From contig NZ_BSYI01000003.1 in the NCBI RefSeq assembly GCF_030270585.1, forward strand, positions 1 to 64,000: DNA of 64,000 nucleotides, given 5' to 3'. The notes below the pieces were generated by a model, which worked only from the letters and a program-made list of their open reading frames with translations, searched no databases and was not told the DNA's origin. Below, piece by piece: positions 8,018 to 16,129 of the stretch (position 1 is its first letter; each line of letters starts with the position of its first letter). The stretch comes from Paralimibaculum aggregatum (GTDB lineage Bacteria; Pseudomonadota; Alphaproteobacteria; Rhodobacterales; Rhodobacteraceae). The position numbers were made by a program, and so were the translations under genes.

Positions 8018-9763
8018 TCAGTCGCCGGCGGCCAGCCCCTCGCGGCGCGGGTCGGCGCCGCCCTCGAGCCCGTCGGCGCCGATCCGCAGGATGTGCAGCC
8101 CGGAGGTCATCTCGGCGGTCTCGACCCTGTGGCCGAGGGCGCCGAGGGCGGCATCGAGCCGCGGCGGCATGGCGCCGGCCTCGAGCGTGACCGCGCCGCG
8201 GTTGCGCTGCGACACGTGGAACAGCGCCGCCGCCTCGGCCGGGTCCATCCCGAGATCCAGCATGCCGATCAGCGCGCCGGCGACATATTCCGGGATGCGG
8301 CTGCCGCCGGGGCTGCCGATCAGGATGTGCGGCGCGGTCTCGCCGGCGCGGTAGACGATGCTCGGCGCCATCGAGGAGCGCGGACGCTTGCCGGGCCCCG
8401 GGGCGTTGGCCACCGGCCGGCCGTCTTCGGTGAGCGGGCGGAACGAGAAATCCGTGAGCTGGTTGTTGAGCAGCATCCCCGCGGCGATGCGGCCGGAGCC
8501 GAAGGCGGTCTCGATCGAGGCGGTGAGGCTGATCGCGAGGCCCTCGGCGTCGATCACCGAGAGATGCGTGGTGCCCGGGCTGGTGCGCCCGTCGCCCGGT
8601 GCCGGCAGCGTGGCGCCCGGCGGCATGCCGGCCTCGGCCTCGCCCTCGGCGGCGCGGAACGGGTGGACCAGCCGCGCGCGCCGCGCGATGTAGCCCGGAT
8701 CGAGCAGGCCGGCCACCGGCACCGGCACCTGGTCGGGATCGGCCAGCCAGGCGGCGCGGTCGGCATAGGCGAGGCGCGAGGCCTCGGCGAAGAGATGCCA
8801 GAGATAGGGGCTCTCGCGGTCGAAGTCGGCGGGCTTGCGCCGGCCCATCAGCGCGAGGATCTGCCCGACCGTGGTGGCGCCGGAGGAGGGCGGGCCCATG
8901 CCGCAGACCCGGTGCCGCCCGCGATAGCTCATGCAGACCGGCGCGCGCTCCACCACCCGGTAGGCCGCGAGATCGGCGAGGCCGAGCGCGCCGGGGCGCG
9001 GGGCGCGGGCGGCGGCGGCCACGATGGCTTCCGCGATCGGGCCGCCATAGATCGCCGCGGCGCCCTCGCGCGCGACCGTCCGCAGGGTCTCGGCCAGCGC
9101 CGGCTGCACCAGGCGGCTGCCCTCGGCCAGCGGCGCGCCGCCGTCGAGGAACACCGCGCCGGCCTCGGTGCGCGCGAGCCGGGCCTGGCCGCTCTCGATC
9201 ATCCCGGCGAGGCGGTGGCTCACCGCGAAGCCCTCCGCCGCGAGCCGGATCGCCGGGGCGAAGAGATCGGCCCAGGGCAGGCGCCCGTGGCGGGCATGCA
9301 GCGTCTCGAGCAGCCGCGGCAGCCCCGGCACGCCGATGGCGCGGCCGCTCTCGGAGGCCTCGATCCAGGGCAGCGGCGCGCCGTCTTCCAGGAACCAGTC
9401 CGGCCCCGCGGCCATCGGCGCGGTCTCGCGCGCATCGAGGCTCACCAGCCCGTCCGGCCCGTGCACCAGCGCGAAGGCCCCGCCGCCGAGCCCGGAGGAC
9501 TGCGGCTCCACGACGTTCAGCACCAGCAGCGCGGCGATGCTGGCATCGGCCGCCGAGCCGCCGGCGCGCAGCATCGCGAGGCCGGCATCGGTGGCATGCG
9601 GGTTGGCGGTGACGATCATCTGCCGCCCGGCCCGCACCAGCGGCTTCGCGGCAAGCCCGGTGGCGGCCTCCGGATCGGCCCGGCTCGGCAGCGCCTGGGC
9701 GCCGGCGAGGACCGGCAGGGCGGCCAGCGCGAGGCCGGCCAGGAGGCGGGTGAGATGCATCAT
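8018..9763 (-). CDS. gamma-glutamyltransferase family protein (Ntn hydrolase)
   Basis: A 581-residue secreted enzyme predicted to cleave or transfer gamma-glutamyl groups, as from glutathione, in the periplasm. Residues 1-22 form a signal peptide ending near AGA. The family core follows: NPHATDAGLAMLRAGGSAADA at about 54-74 and the GLGGGAF loop at 91-97. The autoprocessing nucleophile is Thr398 in the GTTHLSV motif, and SSM/GSPGGSRIP motifs are near the C terminus. It would mature into large and small subunits by self-cleavage before Thr398. The start overlaps the DUF1761 stop by one base (TGATG), so the two are co-translated. The open frame extends upstream but loses similarity there. Confidence 0.92.
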   Translation of the reverse strand: MMHLTRLLAGLALAALPVLAGAQALPSRADPEAATGLAAKPLVRAGRQMIVTANPHATDAGLAMLRAGGSAADASIAALLVLNVVEPQSSGLGGGAFALVHGPDGLVSLDARETAPMAAGPDWFLEDGAPLPWIEASESGRAIGVPGLPRLLETLHARHGRLPWADLFAPAIRLAAEGFAVSHRLAGMIESGQARLARTEAGAVFLDGGAPLAEGSRLVQPALAETLRTVAREGAAAIYGGPIAEAIVAAAARAPRPGALGLADLAAYRVVERAPVCMSYRGRHRVCGMGPPSSGATTVGQILALMGRRKPADFDRESPYLWHLFAEASRLAYADRAAWLADPDQVPVPVAGLLDPGYIARRARLVHPFRAAEGEAEAGMPPGATLPAPGDGRTSPGTTHLSVIDAEGLAISLTASIETAFGSGRIAAGMLLNNQLTDFSFRPLTEDGRPVANAPGPGKRPRSSMAPSIVYRAGETAPHILIGSPGGSRIPEYVAGALIGMLDLGMDPAEAAALFHVSQRNRGAVTLEAGAMPPRLDAALGALGHRVETAEMTSGLHILRIGADGLEGGADPRREGLAAGD

Positions 9764-10170
9764 CAGAGGGCTCCGATCACCAGGCCCTGGATCAGGAGCA
9801 CCCCGAGCCAGTGGCCGCAATCCACGGCGGTGAGCGCCCAGGGCGCGCCCTGGAAGCGGTGGTTGACGATCTGCGTGGTCAGCACGAAGCCGGCCCAGAT
9901 CATGCCGGCGGAGATCAGCCCCGCCCTGACCGTCGGCCCCTCGGCGCCGGGGCTGACATGATAGACCACGCCGGCCAGCACGAAGGCCATCAGCAGCTGG
10001 CAGAGGAAGGCGACCGCAAAGACCTTCGGGTCGGGCCTGGTGTCGGCCTCGGTGAGCCCGGCGGCGCGCATCCAGACCCGGCCGAGCGCGGCATACCAGC
10101 CGGCGCCGAAGACGAAGGAGGCCGCCGCCGCCGCCAGCACCGCCAGCAGATCGATCCCGTCGAACATCAT
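9763..10170 (-). CDS. DUF1761-type integral membrane protein
   Basis: A 135-residue protein with four hydrophobic segments (about 8-28, 53-73, 82-103 and 115-134). It carries the FVFGAGWYAALGRVW stretch and a GFVLTTQIVNHRF segment typical of the DUF1761 family. No enzymatic motif is visible. It lies directly upstream of, and overlaps by one base, the gamma-glutamyltransferase, which suggests joint expression. Function unknown; a role in the same envelope process is only inferred from position. Confidence 0.75.
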   Translation of the reverse strand: MMFDGIDLLAVLAAAAASFVFGAGWYAALGRVWMRAAGLTEADTRPDPKVFAVAFLCQLLMAFVLAGVVYHVSPGAEGPTVRAGLISAGMIWAGFVLTTQIVNHRFQGAPWALTAVDCGHWLGVLLIQGLVIGAL

Positions 10171-10299
10171 CGCGCCGTCCTCCCCGCTTCGCGTCGCGGC
10201 GGACTATAGCCCCGGCCTCCGGCGCTGTCTCGCCCGCAGCGGTTCGGGCACGCGCGCGGGATCTGGAAACCCCCGGCGCGGCGGTGCTAGGGTCGCACC

Positions 10300-11019
10300 A
10301 TGGAGACGCTTCCGGCGCTGATCGAGGCCCTGCCACGTCTGTTCTCCCGGGGCGACCTCGTGGCGCTCGCGGTCTTCCTGCTGTGCTCGGCGCTGACGAC
10401 CCAGCTGATCGAGCATCCGCCCCGGCGCCGGCCCAGCGTGAGCAGCCTGATGGGCGACCATCGCCGGCGCTGGATGGAGGAGGTCGGCCGCCGCGAGGTG
10501 CGGATCATGGATGCCCAGCTGCTCAGCACCCTGCGCCAGGGGTCGGCCTTCTTCGGCTCGACCAGCCTGATCGCCATCGGCGGCGTCGCGGCGCTGATCG
10601 GGCAGACCGACCAGCTGGTCAGCCTCGGGCGGGATTTCGGCGCCGGGCTCGCGCAGAACGCCGAGGTGGTCTGGGAGGCCAAGCTGCTGATCGTGCTGCT
10701 GGTGCTGGTCAATGCCTTCCTGAAATTCGTCTGGGCGCACCGGCTGTTCGGCTATGTCGCGGTGCTGCTCGGGGCGCTGCCGCGATCCGACGCGGAGGGC
10801 CTGGCCTCCGCGGTGGCGCGCGTCGACGCGATTCACCAGGCCGCCGCGCGCAACTTCAACCGCGGGCTGCGCACGGTGTATTTCGCGATCGCCGCGCTCG
10901 GCTGGTTCCTCGGCCCGGCGGTGCTGGCGCTGACCGCGGTGCTGACCACGCTGATGCTGATCCGGCGCGAGTTCTTCTCGCGCTCGTGGCGGGCGCTCGA
11001 CGAGAGCGGGCGGCGGTGA
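10300..11019 (+). CDS. DUF599 family membrane protein
   Basis: A 239-residue integral membrane protein with four hydrophobic segments (about 20-35, 84-104, 126-156, 195-225). It has the polar RRRWMEEVGRREVRIMDAQLL loop and FGSTSLIAIGG that mark the DUF599 family. The family has no established biochemical role. It is divergent from the DUF1761/GGT pair, leaving about 130 nt for two promoters. Beyond the broadly hydrophobic architecture nothing more specific can be said. Confidence 0.75.
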   Translation: METLPALIEALPRLFSRGDLVALAVFLLCSALTTQLIEHPPRRRPSVSSLMGDHRRRWMEEVGRREVRIMDAQLLSTLRQGSAFFGSTSLIAIGGVAALIGQTDQLVSLGRDFGAGLAQNAEVVWEAKLLIVLLVLVNAFLKFVWAHRLFGYVAVLLGALPRSDAEGLASAVARVDAIHQAAARNFNRGLRTVYFAIAALGWFLGPAVLALTAVLTTLMLIRREFFSRSWRALDESGRR

Positions 11020-11025
11020 TCCTGC

Positions 11026-11055
11026 TTGATCGTCGCGCGGTTTCGGTGTGATATC
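11026..11055 (+). promoter_or_regulatory. candidate sigma70-type promoter giving a leaderless mRNA
   Basis: TTGATC (11026-11031) and GATATC (11050-11055) are separated by 18 nt. The ATG of the following transaminase begins only 6 nt after the -10 box, and no purine-rich ribosome site precedes it. Together these suggest transcription starts at or next to the start codon. This rests on sequence pattern only. Confidence 0.35.
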
Positions 11056-11060
11056 AACAA

Positions 11061-11981
11061 ATGTACAGATTTGCGAATGGTGCGGCCTGGATCGGCGGCG
11101 AGCTGGTCCCGGTCGCGGAAGCCCGGATTCCGGTGACCGATTGGGCGCTCACGCATTCCGACGTGGTCTACGACGTCGTGCCGGTCTGGGACGGCGCCTT
11201 CTTCCGGCTCGACGACCATCTCGCCCGGTTCCGCGCCTCGATGGAGGCCTGGCGGCTCGCGCCGCCGGAGGGGCCGGAGGTGATCCGCGCGGCGCTGCAT
11301 GCCGTCGTCGCGGCCTCGGGGCTGCGGGCGGCCTATGTCGCGATGGTGGCGGCGCGCGGCCAGCCGCTGGTGCCGGGGGAGCGCGACCCGCGCCGCTGCG
11401 CCAACCACTTCTATGCCTGGTGCGTGCCCTATGTGCATGTCTTCGGCGCCGATGCCGCGGCGCGCGGGGTGCGGCTGCACATCGCCGAGGGGGTGCGCCG
11501 GATCCCGCCGGACAGCGTCGATCCGCGCGCCAAGAACTACCACTGGGGCGATTTCACCCGCGGGCTGTTCGAGGCGAAGGATGCCGGCGCCGATTCGGTG
11601 GTGCTGCTCGACCATGCCGGCAACCTCACCGAGGGGCCGGGCTTCAACGTCTTCGCGGTGATCGGCGGGCGGCTGGTGACGCCGGCCGAGGGCTGCCTCG
11701 AGGGCATCACCCGCGCCACCCTGCTGGAGCTCGCCGCGGCCGAGGGGATCGACACCGAGACCCGCGCGCTGCCGCGCTCCGAGCTCGCCGAAGCGCAGGA
11801 AATGCTCGCCTGCACCTCGGGCGGCGGGCCGGTGCCGGTGACGCATCTCGACGGCCATGTCTTCGCCAATGGCGCGGAGGGGCCGGTGACGGCACGGTTG
11901 CGCGCGGCCTACTGGGCCCGTATGGCGGAGGCAGACTGGCGCACGCCGGTCGCCTATCCCTCCGCCGCGCCGGCCTCCTGA
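11061..11981 (+). CDS. class IV (fold type IV) PLP aminotransferase, (R)-amine transaminase-like
   Basis: A 306-residue PLP enzyme of the branched-chain/D-amino-acid aminotransferase fold. Lys158 in DPRAKNYHWGD is the expected Schiff-base lysine, and Glu191 in TEGPGFNVF the residue contacting the pyridine nitrogen. The N-terminal half (GAAWI, EARI, HSDVVYDVVPVWDG, FRLDDH) and the segments PGERD, SVDPRAKN, WGD and LACTSGG closely recall (R)-selective omega-transaminases such as the Arthrobacter enzyme family. The active-site strand reads YVAMVAARG, not the BCAT form. It would transfer an amino group from an (R)-amine or D-amino acid; the exact substrate is open. It has no clear ribosome site and stands as a single gene before a methyltransferase. 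Confidence 0.85.
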   Translation: MYRFANGAAWIGGELVPVAEARIPVTDWALTHSDVVYDVVPVWDGAFFRLDDHLARFRASMEAWRLAPPEGPEVIRAALHAVVAASGLRAAYVAMVAARGQPLVPGERDPRRCANHFYAWCVPYVHVFGADAAARGVRLHIAEGVRRIPPDSVDPRAKNYHWGDFTRGLFEAKDAGADSVVLLDHAGNLTEGPGFNVFAVIGGRLVTPAEGCLEGITRATLLELAAAEGIDTETRALPRSELAEAQEMLACTSGGGPVPVTHLDGHVFANGAEGPVTARLRAAYWARMAEADWRTPVAYPSAAPAS

Positions 11982-12044
11982 CCGCGCCGGACCGATGCCT
12001 TCCGAGCCGTCCCGCGAGCCGCGCCGCGCCATGGAGCCCCGAGC

Positions 12045-12677
12045 ATGAGCGATGCCGAGAGCCAGCGCTTCTACCGAAAGGCTGTGCTGCGCCATGGCGC
12101 CACGCCGCGCGGCGTCGGCTGGGCGAGCCGGACCACGCAGTACCGCCGCTTCGAGGTGATGGACCGGATGTTCGACCTGCGCGGCGCGCGGGTGCTCGAT
12201 GTCGGCTGCGGCGCCGGGGCGCTCTACGGCTTCCTCGCCGGCCGCGACCGCGGGGTGGACTATGTCGGCATCGACCCGGTGCCGGAGATGGTCGAGCAGG
12301 CGCGCGGCGAACATCCGGGCGGGGTCTTCCTCGAGACCAGCCTCGAGACCGCCAGCCACAACCGGCGGTTCGCGCCGCATTCCTTCGACTACGTCTTCGC
12401 CAGCGGCATCTTCTCGCGGCGCGCGGAATGCGATGTCGGCTTCGTCGCGCATGTCGCCGGGCTGATGTTCGGGCTGAGCCGGCAGGCGGTGCTGTTCAAC
12501 TCGCTGAGCGCCAGCGTCGACTGGACCGCGACGCGCGGCTGGAGCCTCGACCCGGCCGAGGCGGTGGCGCCGCTGCTGGCGATCTCGCCGCATCTCAGCA
12601 TGGTGCACATGCCCGAGCTCGGCGATGTCGCCTTCGTGCTGCGCCATGGCGAGCCGCCTGTTGCGGCGCAGCAGTAG
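12045..12677 (+). CDS. class I SAM-dependent methyltransferase
   Basis: A 210-residue protein with a Rossmann-type methyltransferase core. Motif I is [13 protein letters not shown] at about 49-61, an acidic end of strand 2 is [10 protein letters not shown], and a motif IV-like segment is [11 protein letters not shown]. No substrate-recognition domain is obvious. It starts 63 nt after the transaminase and ends 85 nt before glyQ, so it may be transcribed with either. The target molecule is unknown. Confidence 0.8.
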   Translation: MSDAESQRFYRKAVLRHGATPRGVGWASRTTQYRRFEVMDRMFDLRGARVLDVGCGAGALYGFLAGRDRGVDYVGIDPVPEMVEQARGEHPGGVFLETSLETASHNRRFAPHSFDYVFASGIFSRRAECDVGFVAHVAGLMFGLSRQAVLFNSLSASVDWTATRGWSLDPAEAVAPLLAISPHLSMVHMPELGDVAFVLRHGEPPVAAQQ

Positions 12678-12762
12678 CCGCTCGGCGCCGATTGACCGCC
12701 GCCGCCGGCCTGCCTATGGTCCGCGCGCGACAGACCCTGCATCCGAGCCTGCGAGCGAACCC

Positions 12763-13716
12763 ATGAGCGCCATCGAGACCGCCGACCGCAAGCCGCGGTC
12801 CTTCCAGGAGATCCTGCTCCGTCTCTCCGGCTACTGGGCGGCGCGCGGCTGCGCCGTGCTGCAGCCCTACGACATGGAGGTCGGCGCCGGCACCTTCCAC
12901 CCGGCGACCACGCTGCGCGCGCTCGGGCCGCGGGCCTGGGCGGCGGCCTATGTGCAGCCCTCGCGCCGGCCGACCGACGGGCGCTATGGCGAGAACCCGA
13001 ACCGGCTGCAGCACTATTACCAGTATCAGGTGCTCATCAAGCCGAGCCCGCCGGACCTGCAGGAGCTCTATCTCGGCTCGCTGGCGGCGATCGGCCTCGA
13101 TGCGCGGCTGCACGACATCCGCTTCGTCGAGGACGACTGGGAGAGCCCGACGCTGGGCGCCTGGGGGCTCGGCTGGGAGGTCTGGTGCGACGGCATGGAG
13201 GTCAGCCAGTTCACCTATTTCCAGCAGGTCGGCGGGCATGACTGCCACCCGGTCTCGGGCGAGCTGACCTACGGGCTCGAGCGGCTGGCGATGTATGTGC
13301 TCGGCGTCGACCATGTGATGGACATGCCGTTCAACGCGCCGGATGCGCCGATCCCGCTGACCTATGGCGACGTGTTCCGCCAGACCGAGGAAGAATACAG
13401 CCGGCACAACTTCGATGCCGCGAGCACCGAGATGCTGTTCCGCCATTTCGAGGATGCCGAGGCCGAATGCGCCCGGCTGCTCGACCCGGAGGCCAACCCG
13501 GCCGCCGACCCCAAGACCGGCAAGCGCATCGTGATGGCGCACCCGGCCTATGACCAGTGCATCAAGGCCTCGCATCTCTTCAACCTGCTCGATGCCCGCG
13601 GGGTGATCTCGCCGACCGAGCGGCAGGCCTATATCGGCCGGGTGCGCGGGCTCGCCAAGCGCTGCGCCGATGCCTTCCTGGAGACCGCTGCCGGCGGGGC
13701 GGCCGAGGCGGCATGA
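12763..13716 (+). CDS. glyQ: glycyl-tRNA synthetase alpha subunit
   Basis: A 317-residue class II aminoacyl-tRNA synthetase alpha chain that forms the catalytic part of the alpha2beta2 bacterial enzyme charging tRNA-Gly. It begins with the typical [25 protein letters not shown] and carries the motif-2-like [20 protein letters not shown]. It also has [21 protein letters not shown] and the [10 protein letters not shown] motif-3 region. The ATG at 12763 is preferred over upstream in-frame codons because the conserved start follows it. Its stop overlaps the next ATG (ATGA). The partner subunit glyS lies 2.4 kb downstream with four genes in between. Confidence 0.97.
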   Translation: MSAIETADRKPRSFQEILLRLSGYWAARGCAVLQPYDMEVGAGTFHPATTLRALGPRAWAAAYVQPSRRPTDGRYGENPNRLQHYYQYQVLIKPSPPDLQELYLGSLAAIGLDARLHDIRFVEDDWESPTLGAWGLGWEVWCDGMEVSQFTYFQQVGGHDCHPVSGELTYGLERLAMYVLGVDHVMDMPFNAPDAPIPLTYGDVFRQTEEEYSRHNFDAASTEMLFRHFEDAEAECARLLDPEANPAADPKTGKRIVMAHPAYDQCIKASHLFNLLDARGVISPTERQAYIGRVRGLAKRCADAFLETAAGGAAEAA

Positions 13717-14453
13717 GCGCCGCGGCCGGGCCCGGGCCTGCCGAGGCGCCGGCGGTCGCGGCGCTGAAGCGCGGCGCGCTCGGGCTGCTGCGCCACATGC
13801 CGGGGCGGGTCGGGCGCGAGGCCGGCTACCGGCTGCACTGGCGCGGCCGCGCGGCGCGGGCGGCGGCGGCAAGGGCGCGCTTCGAGCGCGATCTCGCGGC
13901 GCTGGGGCCGGATGCGGTCTGCCTCGATCTCGGCGCCAATATCGGCGAGATGACGGCGCGGATGGCGGCACGGGCCGGCACCGTGCACGCCTTCGAGCCC
14001 GACCCCTGGGCCTTCGCGCGGCTCGAGGCGCGCTGCGCCGGCATGGCCAATGTGGTGCTGCACCGGCAGGCCGTCGGCGCCGCGCCCGGCCGGGTGACGC
14101 TCCGCCGCGCGCCGGGCTTTGCCGAGGACCCCGCGGCGCGCTCGCTCTGGAGCTCGGTCTGCGCCGAGCTGGCCGAGGCCGAGCAGGGCGAGGCGATCGC
14201 GGTGGAGCAGGTCGGCCTGGCGGATCTCCTGCGCGGGCTCGGGCAGCCGGTGGCGCTGGCCAAGATCGACATCGAGGGCGCCGAGGTGGCCCTGCTCGAG
14301 GCGCTGCTCGACGCGCCGGAGCGCGCGCGGATCGGCGCGATCTATGTCGAGACCCATGAGTGGCGCTTTCCCGGCCAGGCGCCGCGGGTGGCGGCGCTGC
14401 GGGCGCGGGCGGCGGCGCTCGGGCAGCCGCGGATCGATTTCGACTGGGTCTGA
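13713..14453 (+). CDS. FkbM-family methyltransferase (first of two)
   Basis: A 246-residue SAM-dependent methyltransferase of the FkbM type. The core reads [12 protein letters not shown] at about 69-80, [14 protein letters not shown] at about 92-105, and a later [16 protein letters not shown], the family's D-x-E-G-A-E signature. The protein ends with [10 protein letters not shown]. FkbM enzymes methylate hydroxyls of sugars or secondary metabolites; the substrate here is unknown. It starts inside the glyQ stop (ATGA), so it is co-translated. A paralogue two genes further on shares most of these motifs. Confidence 0.82.
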   Translation: MSAAAGPGPAEAPAVAALKRGALGLLRHMPGRVGREAGYRLHWRGRAARAAAARARFERDLAALGPDAVCLDLGANIGEMTARMAARAGTVHAFEPDPWAFARLEARCAGMANVVLHRQAVGAAPGRVTLRRAPGFAEDPAARSLWSSVCAELAEAEQGEAIAVEQVGLADLLRGLGQPVALAKIDIEGAEVALLEALLDAPERARIGAIYVETHEWRFPGQAPRVAALRARAAALGQPRIDFDWV

Positions 14454-14478
14454 CCCGGGCCGGCAAGGGAGCGCGCGC

Positions 14479-14859
14479 ATGGCGGTGGAACTGCAATCCT
14501 CGATCCCGGTGCTGCGGGTGGCGGAGTATCCGCGGGCGCGGGAATTCTACACCGGCCGGCTCGGCTTCACCGTCACCGAGGAGGGCGGCGAGCCGCCGCG
14601 CTTCGGGATCTTCTGGCGCGGCCGGGCGCAGCTCTTCCTCGATGGCTGGCACGGCGCCCCGGCGCCCTCGGAGGGCTGGGCCGCCTATCTCCACGTGGCG
14701 GATGCCCGCGCCCTGGCGGCCGAGCTGGCCGCCGCCGGCGTCGCGATCCTCTCCGGCCCGCTCGACACCGAATACGGCCTGCGCGAGGTCGAGATCGCCG
14801 ACAGCGAGGGCAACCGGCTCTGCTTCGGCCAGATCCTCGACGACGACAGCGGGAATTGA
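14479..14859 (+). CDS. glyoxalase/bleomycin-resistance-fold (VOC) protein
   Basis: A 126-residue single-repeat VOC protein with two beta-alpha-beta-beta-beta modules. It shows IPVLRVAEYPRAREFYTGRLGF at the start, FGIFWRGRAQLFLDGW in the middle, and GLREVEIADSEGNRLCFGQ at the end. The layout resembles bleomycin-binding and small dioxygenase-like members. The metal or ligand cannot be assigned from motifs alone. It sits between two FkbM-like methyltransferases. The ATG follows AAGGGAG by 9 nt. Confidence 0.8.
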   Translation: MAVELQSSIPVLRVAEYPRAREFYTGRLGFTVTEEGGEPPRFGIFWRGRAQLFLDGWHGAPAPSEGWAAYLHVADARALAAELAAAGVAILSGPLDTEYGLREVEIADSEGNRLCFGQILDDDSGN

Positions 14860-14909
14860 ACCCCCAACCGGGCCGTGCGACAAGCCCGCGAAACCGGAGG
14901 ATGACAGCG

Positions 14910-15680
14910 ATGGCAGGCGAGCGGACGGCGCGGACGGCGACCCGGCCCCGGCAGGTGCCGGCGGACGGCCCGCTGCACCTCGCGAAGCTGCTCTCGCTGC
15001 GCGGGCTCCCGGCGCTGCCCGGCGCCTCCGGCGAGCGCTTCGCGCGGCGCTTTCACCGGCGCCGGCGCAACCCGCCGGTGCCCGGCGCCATCGCCGCGTT
15101 CGAGGCGGTGCTGGACGGGCTCGGGCCGGAGGCGGTCTGCGTCGATCTCGGGGCGAATACCGGCGAGGTGACGGCGCGGATGGCGGCCCGCGGCGTCGAG
15201 GTCCATGCCGTCGAGGCCGATCCCTGGGCCTTCGGCCGGCTCGCGGCGCGCTTCGCCGGGGCGGCGAATGTCCATCTCCGCCGCGCCGCGGTTGGCACCG
15301 GGGACGGCCTGGCGATGCTCAGCCGCGCGCCCGGTTTCGCGCGCGACCCGGCGCGCCTCCCGGTCGGCTCCAGCCTGATCGGCGGCCGGGAACGGCAGGG
15401 CGCGCATGACGCCGTCGCGGTGCCGCAGATCGACATCCGCAGGCTGCTCGGTGAGATCGGCCGGCCGGTGGCGATCCTGAAGATGGATATCGAGGGCGCC
15501 GGGGCGGCGGTGCTCGGCCGCCTGCTCGACGGGCCCGAGGCGGCAGCGGTGGCGCAGATCTTCGCCGGGACCCACGAGATGCAGATGCCGGCGCTCCGCC
15601 CGGCGCCCGGGGCGCTCCGCCGCCGCCGCGGCACCGCCGCGCCGCGGATCAATCCCGACTGGCAGCGAGGGCCGCGATGA
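14910..15680 (+). CDS. FkbM-family methyltransferase (second copy)
   Basis: A 256-residue paralogue of the gene at 13713. The core VCVDLGANTGEVTARMAARG, HAVEADPWAFGRLAARF and LKMDIEGAGAAVLGRLLDG aligns with the first copy. The DIEGAE signature has become DIEGAG, and the C-terminal ETHEW is replaced by GTHEM. The ATG at 14910 is chosen because GGAGG lies 9 nt upstream; ATG 14901 (abutting the GGAGG) and TTG 14856 are in frame. The last bases overlap the next gene. Loss of the acidic residue in the signature raises the possibility of altered or reduced activity. Confidence 0.75.
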   Translation: MAGERTARTATRPRQVPADGPLHLAKLLSLRGLPALPGASGERFARRFHRRRRNPPVPGAIAAFEAVLDGLGPEAVCVDLGANTGEVTARMAARGVEVHAVEADPWAFGRLAARFAGAANVHLRRAAVGTGDGLAMLSRAPGFARDPARLPVGSSLIGGRERQGAHDAVAVPQIDIRRLLGEIGRPVAILKMDIEGAGAAVLGRLLDGPEAAAVAQIFAGTHEMQMPALRPAPGALRRRRGTAAPRINPDWQRGPR

Positions 15681-16111
15681 CCGGACGCACGCTGATGCTG
15701 GGCATGCTGATCTTCGCGGCGATCTTCGCCGCGGGGCTCTACTACATGCAGGTCTATGCCTTCTACGAGGAGATCGAGGCCGATGCCGTCGAGGTCGCCG
15801 GCACCCGCTATCCGGTGACCGGCTGGCAGGGCATCGACGCCTCGACCTCGCCGCTCAAGCTGCGCGCCTGCTTCCGCATGGCCGCGGCGCCCGAGGCCCC
15901 GGTGGCGGAGACCCCGGTGCCGCTGGTCGCGCCCGGCTGGTTCGACTGCTTCGACGCCGAGGCCATCGCCCGCGCGCTCGATGCGGGCGAGGCCACCGCC
16001 TATCTCGCCGCCGCCGAGGACCGCCCCGGCGCCGACCGCATCCTTGTCCGCTTTCCCGACGGGCGCGCCTTCATGTGGCGCCAGCTCACGCCCGAATTCG
16101 CCAACCAGTAA
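15677..16111 (+). CDS. DUF6446-like membrane-anchored protein
   Basis: A 144-residue protein with one N-terminal membrane anchor (about 5-24, LMLGMLIFAAIFAAGLYYMQ), then a soluble domain with three cysteines, including CFRM and WFDCFDAEAIARAL, and a C-terminal RAFMWRQL segment. It matches what I know of the small DUF6446 protein found between glyQ and glyS in Rhodobacterales. It overlaps the preceding FkbM gene by four bases and ends 18 nt before glyS. Function unknown; an envelope location facing the periplasm is inferred from the anchor. Confidence 0.7.
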   Translation: MTGRTLMLGMLIFAAIFAAGLYYMQVYAFYEEIEADAVEVAGTRYPVTGWQGIDASTSPLKLRACFRMAAAPEAPVAETPVPLVAPGWFDCFDAEAIARALDAGEATAYLAAAEDRPGADRILVRFPDGRAFMWRQLTPEFANQ

Positions 16112-16129
16112 GGCTACCGAGAGGCTGCC

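Noticed and set aside
12595-14883. 762-codon minus-strand frame opposite glyQ
   Set aside because: Low-complexity Arg/Pro/Ala translation; glyQ and FkbM on the plus strand explain the region.
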